From: Rhineura floridana
Taxonomy: Eukaryota > Chordata > Lepidosauria > Squamata > Rhineuridae
Length of the DNA: 64,000 nucleotides
Direction: 5' to 3'
Assembly (NCBI RefSeq): GCF_030035675.1
Contig: NC_084497.1
Location: forward strand, 29,524,437-29,588,436
In this document: positions 33,339-45,300 of the stretch, in pieces
Position numbering within the stretch: the first letter of the stretch is position 1
How the letters are laid out: each line of letters opens with the position of its first letter
Notes under the pieces: model-generated
Databases searched by the model: none
The model's input: only the letters and a program-made list of their open reading frames with translations
What the model was told of the DNA's origin: nothing
Position numbers and translations under genes: made by a program

Positions 33339-36300
33339 CTGCGGACAGGAGCAGAGGGAGGAGGCTTAAATCGAAGCAAGCCAAGGGTCCATCTAACACT
33401 GTACTACTACGCATGCTCTCTAGGGTTTCAAGCAGCGAGTCCTCTCAGCCGTACCTGGAGATGCTGCTGGGTATTGAACCTGGGGCCTTGTGCATGCGGA
33501 GTTGATGCCCTATCACTGAGCTATAGCCTTTCCCTAGTGGCTTTTTGAATGTGGGGTGCTTTAATTCAAGAAAGGTTTTTGGATGAGGCATTTAATCAGT
33601 TGCGGTCATCGTAAATTTGGCATTTGCAGATCAGCACCACCACTGGGGCTGCAACACGAAAGAGGCTCCTTCAAGCTTTGGAAGGGCGATACAGGAATTT
33701 AAGGGGAGCTCCATGAAAAGGAGACAGCGGGCCAAACTGGGCACTCCTCCTTGCCTATTGTGCCGGCCCCCCCATCTCCTATGATAATGATCAGGCACTA
33801 GAGGCCGCTGGGCCCAATCTGGCCATTTATGAGGTGCTCCCCTCAGTGGCCATGAAGAGGTTTGGAGGAAATGGTGTCTACCTCGCTGGGAATTGAACTG
33901 GTGGCTCATTAACAAAGTGAACATCTGACCCAGGGGCCCCTCACCATGTCTGGGAAGAACGCGATGGCTTTGCCTCTAACATAAGAGAAGAGCTGAGGAA
34001 TGTCGATGATGTCCTCCTCCGTCAGTTCCAGCTCCCCTTTGAGGATGTCCCGGTTCCAGTCGATGCATTTCTGGGGGAGGAGGAAAGACACAGTGGACAC
34101 ACACACCACTGGAGGCAGCACAATGCAATCCTTGAGGCCATCCTCTTCCTTATTTCCTTGCAGGCTCCTGGTAAGTAGTTCTCCTACCTCCTAATATTGC
34201 ATTATTTCCTAACATTGTAGCAGAGTACTGTGCGTGTGTGTGTGATCCCTGCACATGGCGGTATCCAAAATATCTCCAGCATGCCCAAAAGGGGGATCCT
34301 CAACACATCAACTCCTCCTTCCCCTCAACTTCGGCTCCTTCTTGGACCCCCAACTCACCCCTTGGACCACAATGATGCACCTTTTCTGCATCCTGGCCCT
34401 GCTTTTTGCTTGGCTGGTCCTTTTCTCCCTTTAAGAACATAAGAAGCCTGCCATATACAGCGGCCCGTGCATTGATAACCTCAAGACTCGATTACTGCGA
34501 TGTGCTTTATGTGGGGCTGCCTTTGCACCTGGTCCACAAGCTGCAACTAGTGCAGAATCTGCTCACAGGAGCAGATTGCTGGCAACATGTTACCCTGATG
34601 CTGAAAGAGCAGCCCTGGTTGCCCTGGTTAAGTACCTTAAGGCATGCCTGACTCGCTATGCTCCACCTCGATCATGGAGATCTTCTGCTGGGCGCTCTTG
34701 GTGGTTTCCCACATGACCCCTGAGGTTTGGTTGGCCGCCACCACCACCGAGCCTTCAGTGTGGCAGGCCTTGCCCTGTGGAACTCCCTCCCAATAAAAGG
34801 TTGGCAGGAACCATCCCTTTCTTTCAGGCATCTATTAAAAACCAAACTTCTTAGGCCTTTCAACGTGATTTTTTGTTTCAACCAACACAGTATTTGTTGA
34901 TGCTTTTATTCTTACTTTTAGTGATGTTTTTAATTCTATCATGCTTTCATATGTTGTAATGGTGCCTTGATAGAATTTTTATGAGAAGTGCGGCTTATAA
35001 ATATTTAAATGAATAAACACTGAGTCAAACCTTTGGGTCCATTGAACTCAGTATTGCCTACACTGGCTGGCAGGGCAGTGGCTGTCCAGGATTTCAGGCA
35101 GGGGCCTTTCCCAGCCCTGCCTGGAGATTCCAGGGATTGAACCTGGAACCTTCCACATGCAAGGCAGGTGCTCTGCCACTAGTCCTTCCTCTAAAAATAA
35201 ATTAAGGTCCTAGTCCTCATGCTTCTGAATAAAGAGCCAATTTAACTAGGAGCATTGGAAGCTGCCTTGCACGCGAGTCAAACCACTGGCCACCTAGTTC
35301 AGTAGTCTATACCAGCCTTTCCCAACATTTGGGTCCCCAGATGTCAGACTACAACTCCCATCAACCCCAGCCAACATGGCCAGTGGTGAGGAATCTTGGG
35401 AACTGTAGTCCAGCAACATCTGGGGACCCCAAAGGTTGGGAAAGGCCAGTCTACACTTGCCAGCTGCAGCTCTCAAGGGTTTGGGGCAGAGGTGTATCCC
35501 AGCTCTACCTGGAGATGCTGCTGGGAACTGAATTTATTTTGTTTATCTATTTATTTATATCCTGCCCTTCCTCCCAGAAGGAGCCCAGGGCAGCAAACAA
35601 AAACACTCAAAGCACTTTAAATCATCCTAAAGATAAAAGGCTTTAAAGCATACTGAAACAAAACATCTTTAAACTGGAATCTTCTGCATACAAGGCAGCT
35701 TGTCTGCCACTGAGCTACAGCCCTTCCCCTTAGCTCTTTGGCTTTTGGGGAGACTCCCGGGTGGACCTGTCCCCTCCCCCCCTCCCATGCACGCACACAT
35801 GCACACATTCCTCCAGGCATGCAGCCCTGCTGACTTTTAACTCTTCCCAGTCCTGTCCAGGCTACCACTTCTTCACCTGGCAATCTCTCCAACTCAAGTT
35901 CTTCTCTCCCTCGAAACTTCCTCTGCCCCCTTTCTTCCTTCCTCACCCCAATGGGTCTTTAGCCTCTGTAAAGCCACTCAACTCAACCGACAACTTTCCC
36001 ATCCCTCGCAGAAGCCAGACTGCAAACATTCTCGCAGTTTTGTCTCTCCCCCCACAGAGCAGCTGGAATAGTCTTTTATGACGCATATCAGCACCAGGGA
36101 GTTTCTCTTGCACAAGCACGTAGCGGGGAACTCCCTGTGGACTTCAGTTTCTGCATTCAAATCAGCACAGAGGATGGGATTCCATGTGGCAATAGTTATA
36201 GTCTAGCATCAGGGCCTCAGAGAGCAGGATCTCCACTCAGCCATGAAGATCATTGGCTTGATCTTAAGCCACTTGCTCTGACTCACCTACCTCACAGGGT

Positions 36301-39300
36301 TGTTGTGAGGATAAAATGGGACAGGAAGAACCATGAGCTCCTTGGAGAACATGTAATAAAATGAAAAGGGGGTGCAAACACCTGCCTGCCATTGTTTTGG
36401 GAACAGAGTGGCGATGATTACCTGGAAATACTCGTTGCTGCTCCTCAAGGATTTATCAGCCAGGATCGTCGTAACTGAGGATTGTTTGCCTTCTTCCAGT
36501 CCTGCAGTGAGAATCAGATTGCTGCTTCACTCGTGTTGGTGGGTGCTCTGGATTTTTTCTCTTTTAAAATTAACAGGGACTCAGCGGAGAACACAAAGGC
36601 TCCGTACAATGGCCACATCCACACCATACATTTAAAGCACTTCTCAATCGCATAGCTGCCCCCACCCCTGCAATCCTGGGAACTGTAGTTTGTTAAGGGT
36701 GCTGGGAATAGTAGCTTTGCTAGGAGTAAGCTACATTCCCCAGGATTCTTTAGGGGAACCAGCGTGTGCTAAATGCATGGTATGGACTGGGATGTTTAGC
36801 TTGGAAGAGCGCAGGTAGCCTGCAGTGCAAATGAGACAAGGCTTGAAGGGTGCTCAGAGCTTTCCTACGAAACTGTCTTGGGAGCATAAGAAGGGGCCAT
36901 AGATCAAGTCAGACCCTTGGTCCACCTAACTCAGTACAGTCCACACTGACTGGCGGGGGCTCTCCAGGGTTTCAGGCCGAGGTCTCTCCCAGCCCAACCT
37001 AGAGACGCTGCCAGGGACTGAACCTGGGACCTTCTACATGCCAAGCAGGGGCTCTGCCACTGAGCTGCGGCCCTTGCCCACCTGCCTCCTGCCAAGACAG
37101 TCCTTCTGTCAGCAACCTCACCCCGGCTGGAGACTAAAGCAGCAATCTTGTTCAGGCATACAAGGAGACAAGGTCTGTTGAAATGAGAGCACCTTCCTTT
37201 TGAGCAGAGATAGGGAACCTTTTGCAGCCTGATGACCGCATTCCCTTCTGGGCAGTCTTCTGAGGGCCGCATGCCAGTGGTGGGCGGGGCCCAAAGGCAG
37301 AAGTGGGCAGAGCAATGCATGCACATTTTACAGATGCTCATTTCAGCACACCATGCCCCCATCCAGACTAGCAAGGGGCATTATCAAGGTTCAGAGACAC
37401 ATTCCTAGTTGAGCAAACACACTCAAGGAGGGTGTGAAGCAAGGGCGAGTCCCGCAGGCCAGACAGAGGCTTGGAGGGCCGCATTTGCCCTCCTGGTCTG
37501 AGGTTGCCCACGTCGCCTTTTGAGCAAAAAATATTTCGGATTGCTCTGTAACGCACCCGCTCCCAAAAGTAATCCTGGTGCAACTTCCCCTCCCTGCTCA
37601 GATCTGTTGCGTCCCTGAAACGCCCTGCAGGTGGGGATAGTTTACCATCAAACATCATGGCATCGCCGTAGCCCTCCTGCTCCTTCTCCTTCAGCAGCTT
37701 GTAGCAGGCGCAGGGGCTGGCCAGGAGCAAGCGGAAGCCCTGGAAAGCAAGAAGAGATGTGGAAGAAGGCAGAGGAAGGCAGCAAGCCCGGTTGGTGCTG
37801 ACCTGTGACAGGGCCTTTCCAGTGGTGGCCCAACATTTGTAGAATACCCCCATCACCACACTGTCTCCATCATGATTGACTTTTAGAAGGAATTTGAAGA
37901 AACATTCTTGTTTCCCCAGGCATTGGATGGCTGGAGGAGGCTGTTCCTGGCAATGCAGAAGGCACTGGGTGGAAGAATATTTTTTATCTGCAACTATTTT
38001 TAGAATATTGTCAGGTGGTTTTTTTTAATGGAATAAGTGGAATGGAATTAACGCTTGTTAAAATGTTTCGTTGCTGAATAGTTTGCTGCCCTAGGCTTCT
38101 TTGGGAGGAAGGGCGGGATATAAATTCAGTAAACAACAACACTGAGGACTAGAGGCTTAGGGACAAATGCCACTGAGCAAACATCCTAGAACATTCTAAA
38201 GACTGCAGATGGTGTACAGTGGGTACCTTTCTGTCGGGGGCTGGGACGAAGGTCATGAATTCATCTACGTGCCCCACCAGCAGCCAGTCAGAATACAGTT
38301 CAATGGGCGATTGCACTTTCTGGGCATAAAGGAAGTCCCGGACAACCTTGACCATCTTTTGACCATGAAGACTAGGAAGCAAAGAAAGGCAGAGTTTGCA
38401 GAGGTCTTGCATCCACCACCAATGATGGCTTTGCTACTGAGAAAGCCCCACACAGCCCAACCCTGGAAGCAATGCCAATTCTTTCTCCTCACTTACCTAG
38501 GGAAGTACGTCCCCAGGATTACTCTCCCCAGGGGGTACTCCTTGCCCTTGACAGTCACTGGAGGGCTGACCTCCAGGTTCCCAAAAGAGTCCAAGCTGGA
38601 GACACTCTCATTCACTGGTTCCCGGGTCACGTAACCAAAATCAGGGCCCTTGCATGGGAGCAAACAATGACAGTGCAATTAGACTGCTTGCAATCAGAGT
38701 CTTTTTGAACATGGCTTCAATGCTCAACATATTTGAGAAGTTGGAACGGATAAAGTGATGGAAAAGTAAGGAAGTGGAGGCCAGGAGGTATAATTTACAT
38801 CATTCTTTATTAAATTTATATCCCACCCTTCCTCCCAAAGGGAGGCCTGGGTGGCAAACAGAGAATAAAGCACTAAAAACAAAATGTTGCAATTAAAAAC
38901 AATTCCAGTTCCAGAAATTAATCCCAATAATGTGATGTTGATTGCAAAATCTGTAAAATTTCCATAAAATTCCTACAGAACAGATGGATGGATGGAGGAA
39001 ATGACAGAGAGAGAGAAAGACAGTAGGCTTGCTCACACGTGACACTGAACACAGGTACAAGCTGCCTCTACACAAGTAGAAGTGTTTACATGAAAGAGTG
39101 TACACTTGTAGATGTCTACAGCTGAACTATTGTGTACACAGGAACAGTTTGTAAACTCGCTGAATGCAACATGTGGACACCCTTAAGAGAGAGAAAGGAA
39201 ACTGAATAGAACAAAATACATTTATTTATATCCCACCCTTCCTCCCAGAAGTTGCCCACGGCGGCAAACAAAAACACTAAAAGCACTTTAAAACTTCTTA

Positions 39301-42300
39301 AAAGCAAAAGACTTAAAAACATATTAAAACAAAGCATCGCAACAAAACAACTTCAAAAACATGTTAAGAAGCCATTCCAGCACAGATGTAGACTGGGATA
39401 AGGTCTCTAACTTAAATAGAATACTTGTGAAGACAGTGTTCTAGGCCCTAACAGTACAGTGGAAAAAGTTGTTCAATTCAGTCCAACCTACTCAGCCAAT
39501 TTATAATCACTGGAGCAGTAATGAGGAAAAAAATGTGAATTTTGTTTTTGCGCACTGGGGTGGCCGCCATGGACTCTTCTCATAAGACAAAGTCCTTCAT
39601 GCGAATTTCAGCATAGGAACACAGGAAGGTGTCTTATTCAGAGTCAGACCATTGCTCCATCTAGCTCAGTACTGTCTACACGGACTGGCAGCAGCTCTCC
39701 AGGATTTTGGACAGGAGATCCTTCCCAGGGCTATTGGCAGATTCTGCCAAAGACTGGCCTTCTGCATGCAAAGCTGGTGGTCTGCTGGAGCCAGAGCACT
39801 GGCCCATATATCTATTTCCATATCTGGACATAATCTCAAGAGCCAACAGGCAACACCTACCAAAACTGTCTTAAATGGGAAGCCATCCAGGCCTCTGTTC
39901 CGCGGGGAGTCGAAGACCACAGGAAATGATTTGTGCGGTGCTTGAGTGTACCCAATCTCCATCTCATCCTGGGGCAGGAGAACGAAACAGCAAAGAAACA
40001 AGAACCTCGTTACTTTTTCATGCCAAGGGGATGAGCAGAGAAGATAATGCTTGGGTACCATAGAATTATAGAACAGAATCATGGAATAGCAGAGTCGGAA
40101 GGGGCCTGTAAGGCCATCCAGTCCAACCCCCTGCTCAGTGCAGGAATTCAAGTTAAAGCATCCTCAATAGATGCCTGTCCCGCTGCCTCTTGAAGCCTCC
40201 AGTGCTGGAGAGCCCACCACCTCCCTAGATCATTGGTTCCATTGTCATACCAGTCAGTTTATAATCAGGGTACAAGACAATGAGGTTTGTCCTAACTCAT
40301 ACCCTCTATTCCACTCCCTAGTAGCGATTCGCTATTCCCAATGTGCCAATTTGGGATCTTCAATGCAGTTTTAATGCTTTGGATGGGGCGTGGAGAACAT
40401 CCGCAGCCCTGCAGAGGTTGCTGGACTGAGGCTTCCATCGTCATCCTTGACCATGCTGGGTGGACGGCTGACAAGAGTTGGAGTCCAACAACCTCTGGAT
40501 GGCCACCACTGGTTCAGATACAACTGCTCTCTCTGCATAGGGATCACCTGCCAACATGTATATATCAGAGGTTCCCAAACAGTGGTCCACGGCCTTCATT
40601 CAAGTGGTCAGCGGCATGTCCACACTAAATAGTCATATTGATTTTTCCCCATTGTATTTTCATTGCTTCTTTCTTACGTTGCAGTTCATTGTATTGCAAT
40701 TTGAATTCAATGGAATGCAAATCAGAATACAACGGAAGAAATCAAAGAAGCAATCAAAGAGCAATTTTAAAAAACCACACAGCACCTAGCACACTGCACC
40801 ACAATTGCTACAGCAGGCAGAAAAATCATTAAAGTGGCCCACCAAGACTGTCTGCAAATTTCAACTGGGAGAAAAGGTTTAGAAACCACAGATCTATATT
40901 ATATATGGAGGTATCTGAAGCTTGTCAGTCACTGTCTCTCAGCCTAACCTACCTCACAAGGTTGTTGCGAGGATAAAATGGGAATTGGGGTAGAACCACA
41001 TACACCACAGTTCCTTGGACATAAATGTAATAATACTTTTCTAAAAAAAGTCTTTTGCTTGGCCTTGCTTTCTCACCTACCTGGATCCACTGGTCACCCC
41101 GATTTTCCACTTCTGGGCAGACAATCACTTTGCAACCAGCTTTCTTGGCCAGCTTGTTAATGTCCGCCACAAACGCAGTGTTGTCTTTCATACTGGATGT
41201 CAAAAGGAGAAAATGGGGATATTGAAGAAAAAAAGCAAGATGTTCAGCACTGGAGAAAGGGTTCAGACCTTCTAGAAACCAAACAAGCACGCCTTGAGGT
41301 AGATTGCTAGAAAGGTCCTGAGATGCATTCTCAAGCCATTCAGCAGCATGAGATATTTTGTCTCCCCAAATGGCTGCATTGCGTAATTTCAAGGACTGGG
41401 TTGTAGCCAACTGAGTCCTACTTGAAATAGACCCACTGCTCAGGACTGCAAGTGGGGAGAGTTGCTGTTGCTCTCGGGGTCCTTCTTGCAGGATTCCCAT
41501 ATGCATCTGGTTGGCCACTGTAAGAACAGAATGCTGGACTAGATGGGCCTCTGCACTGATCCAGCAGAACTTTTCTGGTTTTCTTACACTAGTAGTGCTT
41601 TGTTCAGACATCAAGATCTACGTGAGCTGTAGTGTTTCTGGTCTTGCATCTCCAGAGCCATCTTCTCGTTTGCCCTCTGATCCTGATTGCTCTTTGGCGT
41701 TGACCACTGACCTATCTGTCAGTTCCTGACTCACATCAATGGCCCTTCTGCAAGTTCCATGCTTGTGCATGGAATTCTAGATCCTGACACGCGCTTCTTT
41801 GCAGAAGGTCTCACCTGCATACGTAAACAGCTACTGGCTGCAAAGTGTTGGGGGTCATTATCCATGGAGCAACGTGGAAGACCACAGTGTCGTTGAAAAT
41901 GGGAGCCTCAGGCAGTTCCTGTAGCAGAACAGACGGGGCAGAAGACCACCATAAAAGATGTTGGCAAGCTGGACTCAAATCAAGAGCTCTTCGGACACCC
42001 AAAGGTCTAAGAGCAGGAGGCAGAACCTGTGGCCTCCCAGATGTTGCTGGACTCCAACTTCAGAAACATCTAGAGGGTCGAATGTTCTTCACCTTTAGTT
42101 TAAGATGAAAACTCCTGAGAGGGCCAATGGCAGTAGCTAGGTATTTTTTTAAAATCCTACAGCAACTGTGGGGGACCTTTTTTCGCAGCAGCTTAGTTGC
42201 AATGATCCTGCTGCTTCTGCAGTGCCGTGAAGAAGTATTTGCCCCCTTTCTGATTTTCTGCATGGTTGCATATTTTTGGCACTGAATGTTATCAGATCTT

Positions 42301-45300
42301 GAACCAAACCTAATATTAGGGGAAAGGGAACCTGAGTGAACAAATAACACAAAATTTTCCAGGTGACGTAACCAGGTTTTGAGTCTAAGGGGACAATTAC
42401 TTTTTCACACGGGCATTGGGTGTTGCTTAACTTCCTTTAATGAATGCAATAAGTATCAAAATTATGTGTCATTTGTTCACTCAGCATACCAGCCCCTGGG
42501 AATCCCAAGTGGGGAGAGTTGCTCTTGTGCTCAGGTCCTGCTTGGGGGCTTCTCATGGGGCATCTGGTTGGCCCCTGAGAACAGGAGGCTGGACTAGAGG
42601 GGGGCCCGTTGGCCTGATTCAGCAGCGACAGTCTTATGTTCTTAATGCTCTGACAACCCAGTAGCCCCTTTAGTTTTTGATACGTTTCCTTTTCACTTGC
42701 CATACCTGGGTGGTGGCCTCAAGCAGCGTGGCATGGAAGGACACAAGTCCAGGGAAGGTGATGTCCGGAAAGGCAAGCGCTTCCACGTAGAAAAAATTCT
42801 CTTCTTGGCCACTGCTGTGTTCCACCAGGTAGGAGAGCTTCCCAGACCCCAGAACATGCTTGTGCTGGCTCAGTTTCTTTTTTCGCCCTGTGAATCAAAG
42901 AGATGATTTTCCCCACAAAATTATTTGCTTGTGGTTTTGTTTTCTTTCTGTCTGTCTGGAAGCAAACTCATCATCACTGGATAAGCTGGTTCCACTTCCA
43001 GTGCTCACCTATGCACAACAAAACCTCTGGTGCTCACTGTTACAAGATATGGTGATGGGAATGCAGTTAGGGCTCCTCCAGACTACCAGTTTATTGAGTA
43101 TTCATCCTGATTTGTTTGCGTGGAGGTCAAGAATCCATCATTTATCCCACTCTCCTTAGCGCATTTCCCTGTCCTAACTACAAGGACGTCTGTGGTTTTT
43201 TTTAAAAAAAAAGTGGAATTCTTATGCCAGAGCAACAGAGCGCTTGAATCCACTTTCGTTGCACAAACCTAAATTTCCAGTATGCCTCTACAAAATACAA
43301 ACCATCTGGAGGTGACCTTAGATTGTTTCTAAGAAGTGTAAACAAATTTACACAGGAGGATGTTGGAAGTGGGGCAAGATCAACTCCTGTTTTGTTCTTT
43401 TGTTTATGTTCCAGAAGGGAGATAGAGCTAGGATCCTCCAGATGGATAGGCTTGTTTACCTCTACCTGTGATGCTCTGACTGACTTCCTTCCGGCTGCTA
43501 GACTGTTGCATCTTTACGGAAGCTTACCTGCCCCTCCTCCTTCCGCCCTTTCCATTTCCTTCTTCTCCGACTGTCTGGGAGAGAGGAGACATCCCTTTGT
43601 CTCTGCTCTCTCTCCTAGCCATGAGGCTAACTCCCACACCTGGGAACTAGGTATGCCTTGCTATCTACTGTGTATTCTATAAATAAACTAGCTTTTCTTA
43701 TTTTACTAAGTCTCAAGTCTCAGTGATCCTGATGCAGGGTAAAAGCCTGCTTTCTTAGGTAAACGCACGCACACGCTGGCACACTCGCATTTCAACATCC
43801 ACTGTTACTCTCTACTGCTGTTTTGCTGCTTTAAACAAATTTGGCAAGCACAAACACACAGCAACAGAGGAGAGGTTTAATTGTCAGGGATTTTTAGAGA
43901 TTCTTTTTTTGGCCCAGAAGCCTTTGCACTCTGGCTTAAGTGTTCCGTTTGAGCTTCCCTGAAACTCTGTTGAGTAAACAGCCTCTTCACTTTATCACTC
44001 TTGGTCTCCCATAGCAGAGAGCCCTCTCCTTATCCTCATGCAAAGATCATATAGATTTAGTCTTGCCTTAAGCACAGAACAGATAAGGAGTTCGGAAAGA
44101 AAGCTATTAGCCAGTAAAGCATTGCCGGTATCTATTCCTCAGTAAGTCATAAACCAACTTAAGTATAAAATGAAATTGTTTTCATCCTAGCAGATGTGTT
44201 CACTGGAAAATGCTTTCAGTATCAATTACACCTCATTCGTAGACTGCAGCCCTACCTTCCTGCTCATCAGCTCCCACTGGTGGTACATGCCCTGGTCACC
44301 TCTCGGTTGGATTACTGTAATGCGCTCTACGTGGGGTTACCCTTGAAAACGGTCCGGAAATTACAACTTATACAAAATGCTGCGACTCGACTACTTACAA
44401 ACTGTCGCTGCCGGGAACACATCACCCCAGTGTTGTTCGACCTACACTGGCTTCCAGTTATTTTCCGGGCCCAATTCAAGGTGTTGGTATTAACCTTTAA
44501 ATCCCTATACGGTCTCAGCCCAGTTTATCTGATGGAGCGCCTCCAGCGCCACCAACCATGCCGCCCAACAAGATCAGCCACACAGGACCTTCTCTCAATC
44601 CCGCCAACTAAAACAGCTAGGTTGGCGGGGACAAGAGAGAGGGCATTTTCAGTGGCGGCCCCCACTCTCTGGAACTCCCTCCCGTATGACCTTCGACATG
44701 CCCCTTCCCTGAATGTATTCCGCCAAGCTTTGAAGACCTGGCTCTTCAGACAGGCCTTTGGGACTTACGGGGAGGGTTAAATTTTTACGACGAATAGCCT
44801 ACTACTCTGTACTGGAACTGTTTTATTGTTATATTGTATTTTATGATGTATTTTATTATGATGTAATGTATTGTTGTTAAATTGTACGTCGCCTAGAGTG
44901 GCCATTGGCCAGATAGGCGACCCACAAATTAAATTATTATTATTATTATTATTAGTGTTTGACTCATGCTGTGCTCAGCCTTCTATTGTACTGGCCTCTG
45001 GCCTGCTAGACTGGCAGTGTGAACCTAAGGCAGTATTTCCCAACCTGATGCCCTCCAGATATTAGTGGACTCCAATTCCCATCACCATCCCTGACCATTG
45101 GTCATGCTGGGGCTGATGGGAATTAGCAGTCCAGCAACGTCTGGAGGGCCACAGGTTCCCCATTCCTGAACTAGACCAACACATGCCTTTACTGCCCCTC
45201 TCAACCTCCATCACAATTCTGCCTCCTTTTAATGTAGGTCAGAGGAAGCTGCAGCTATCCAGATGTCACTAGACTACAACTCCCATCACCTTCATTGACC

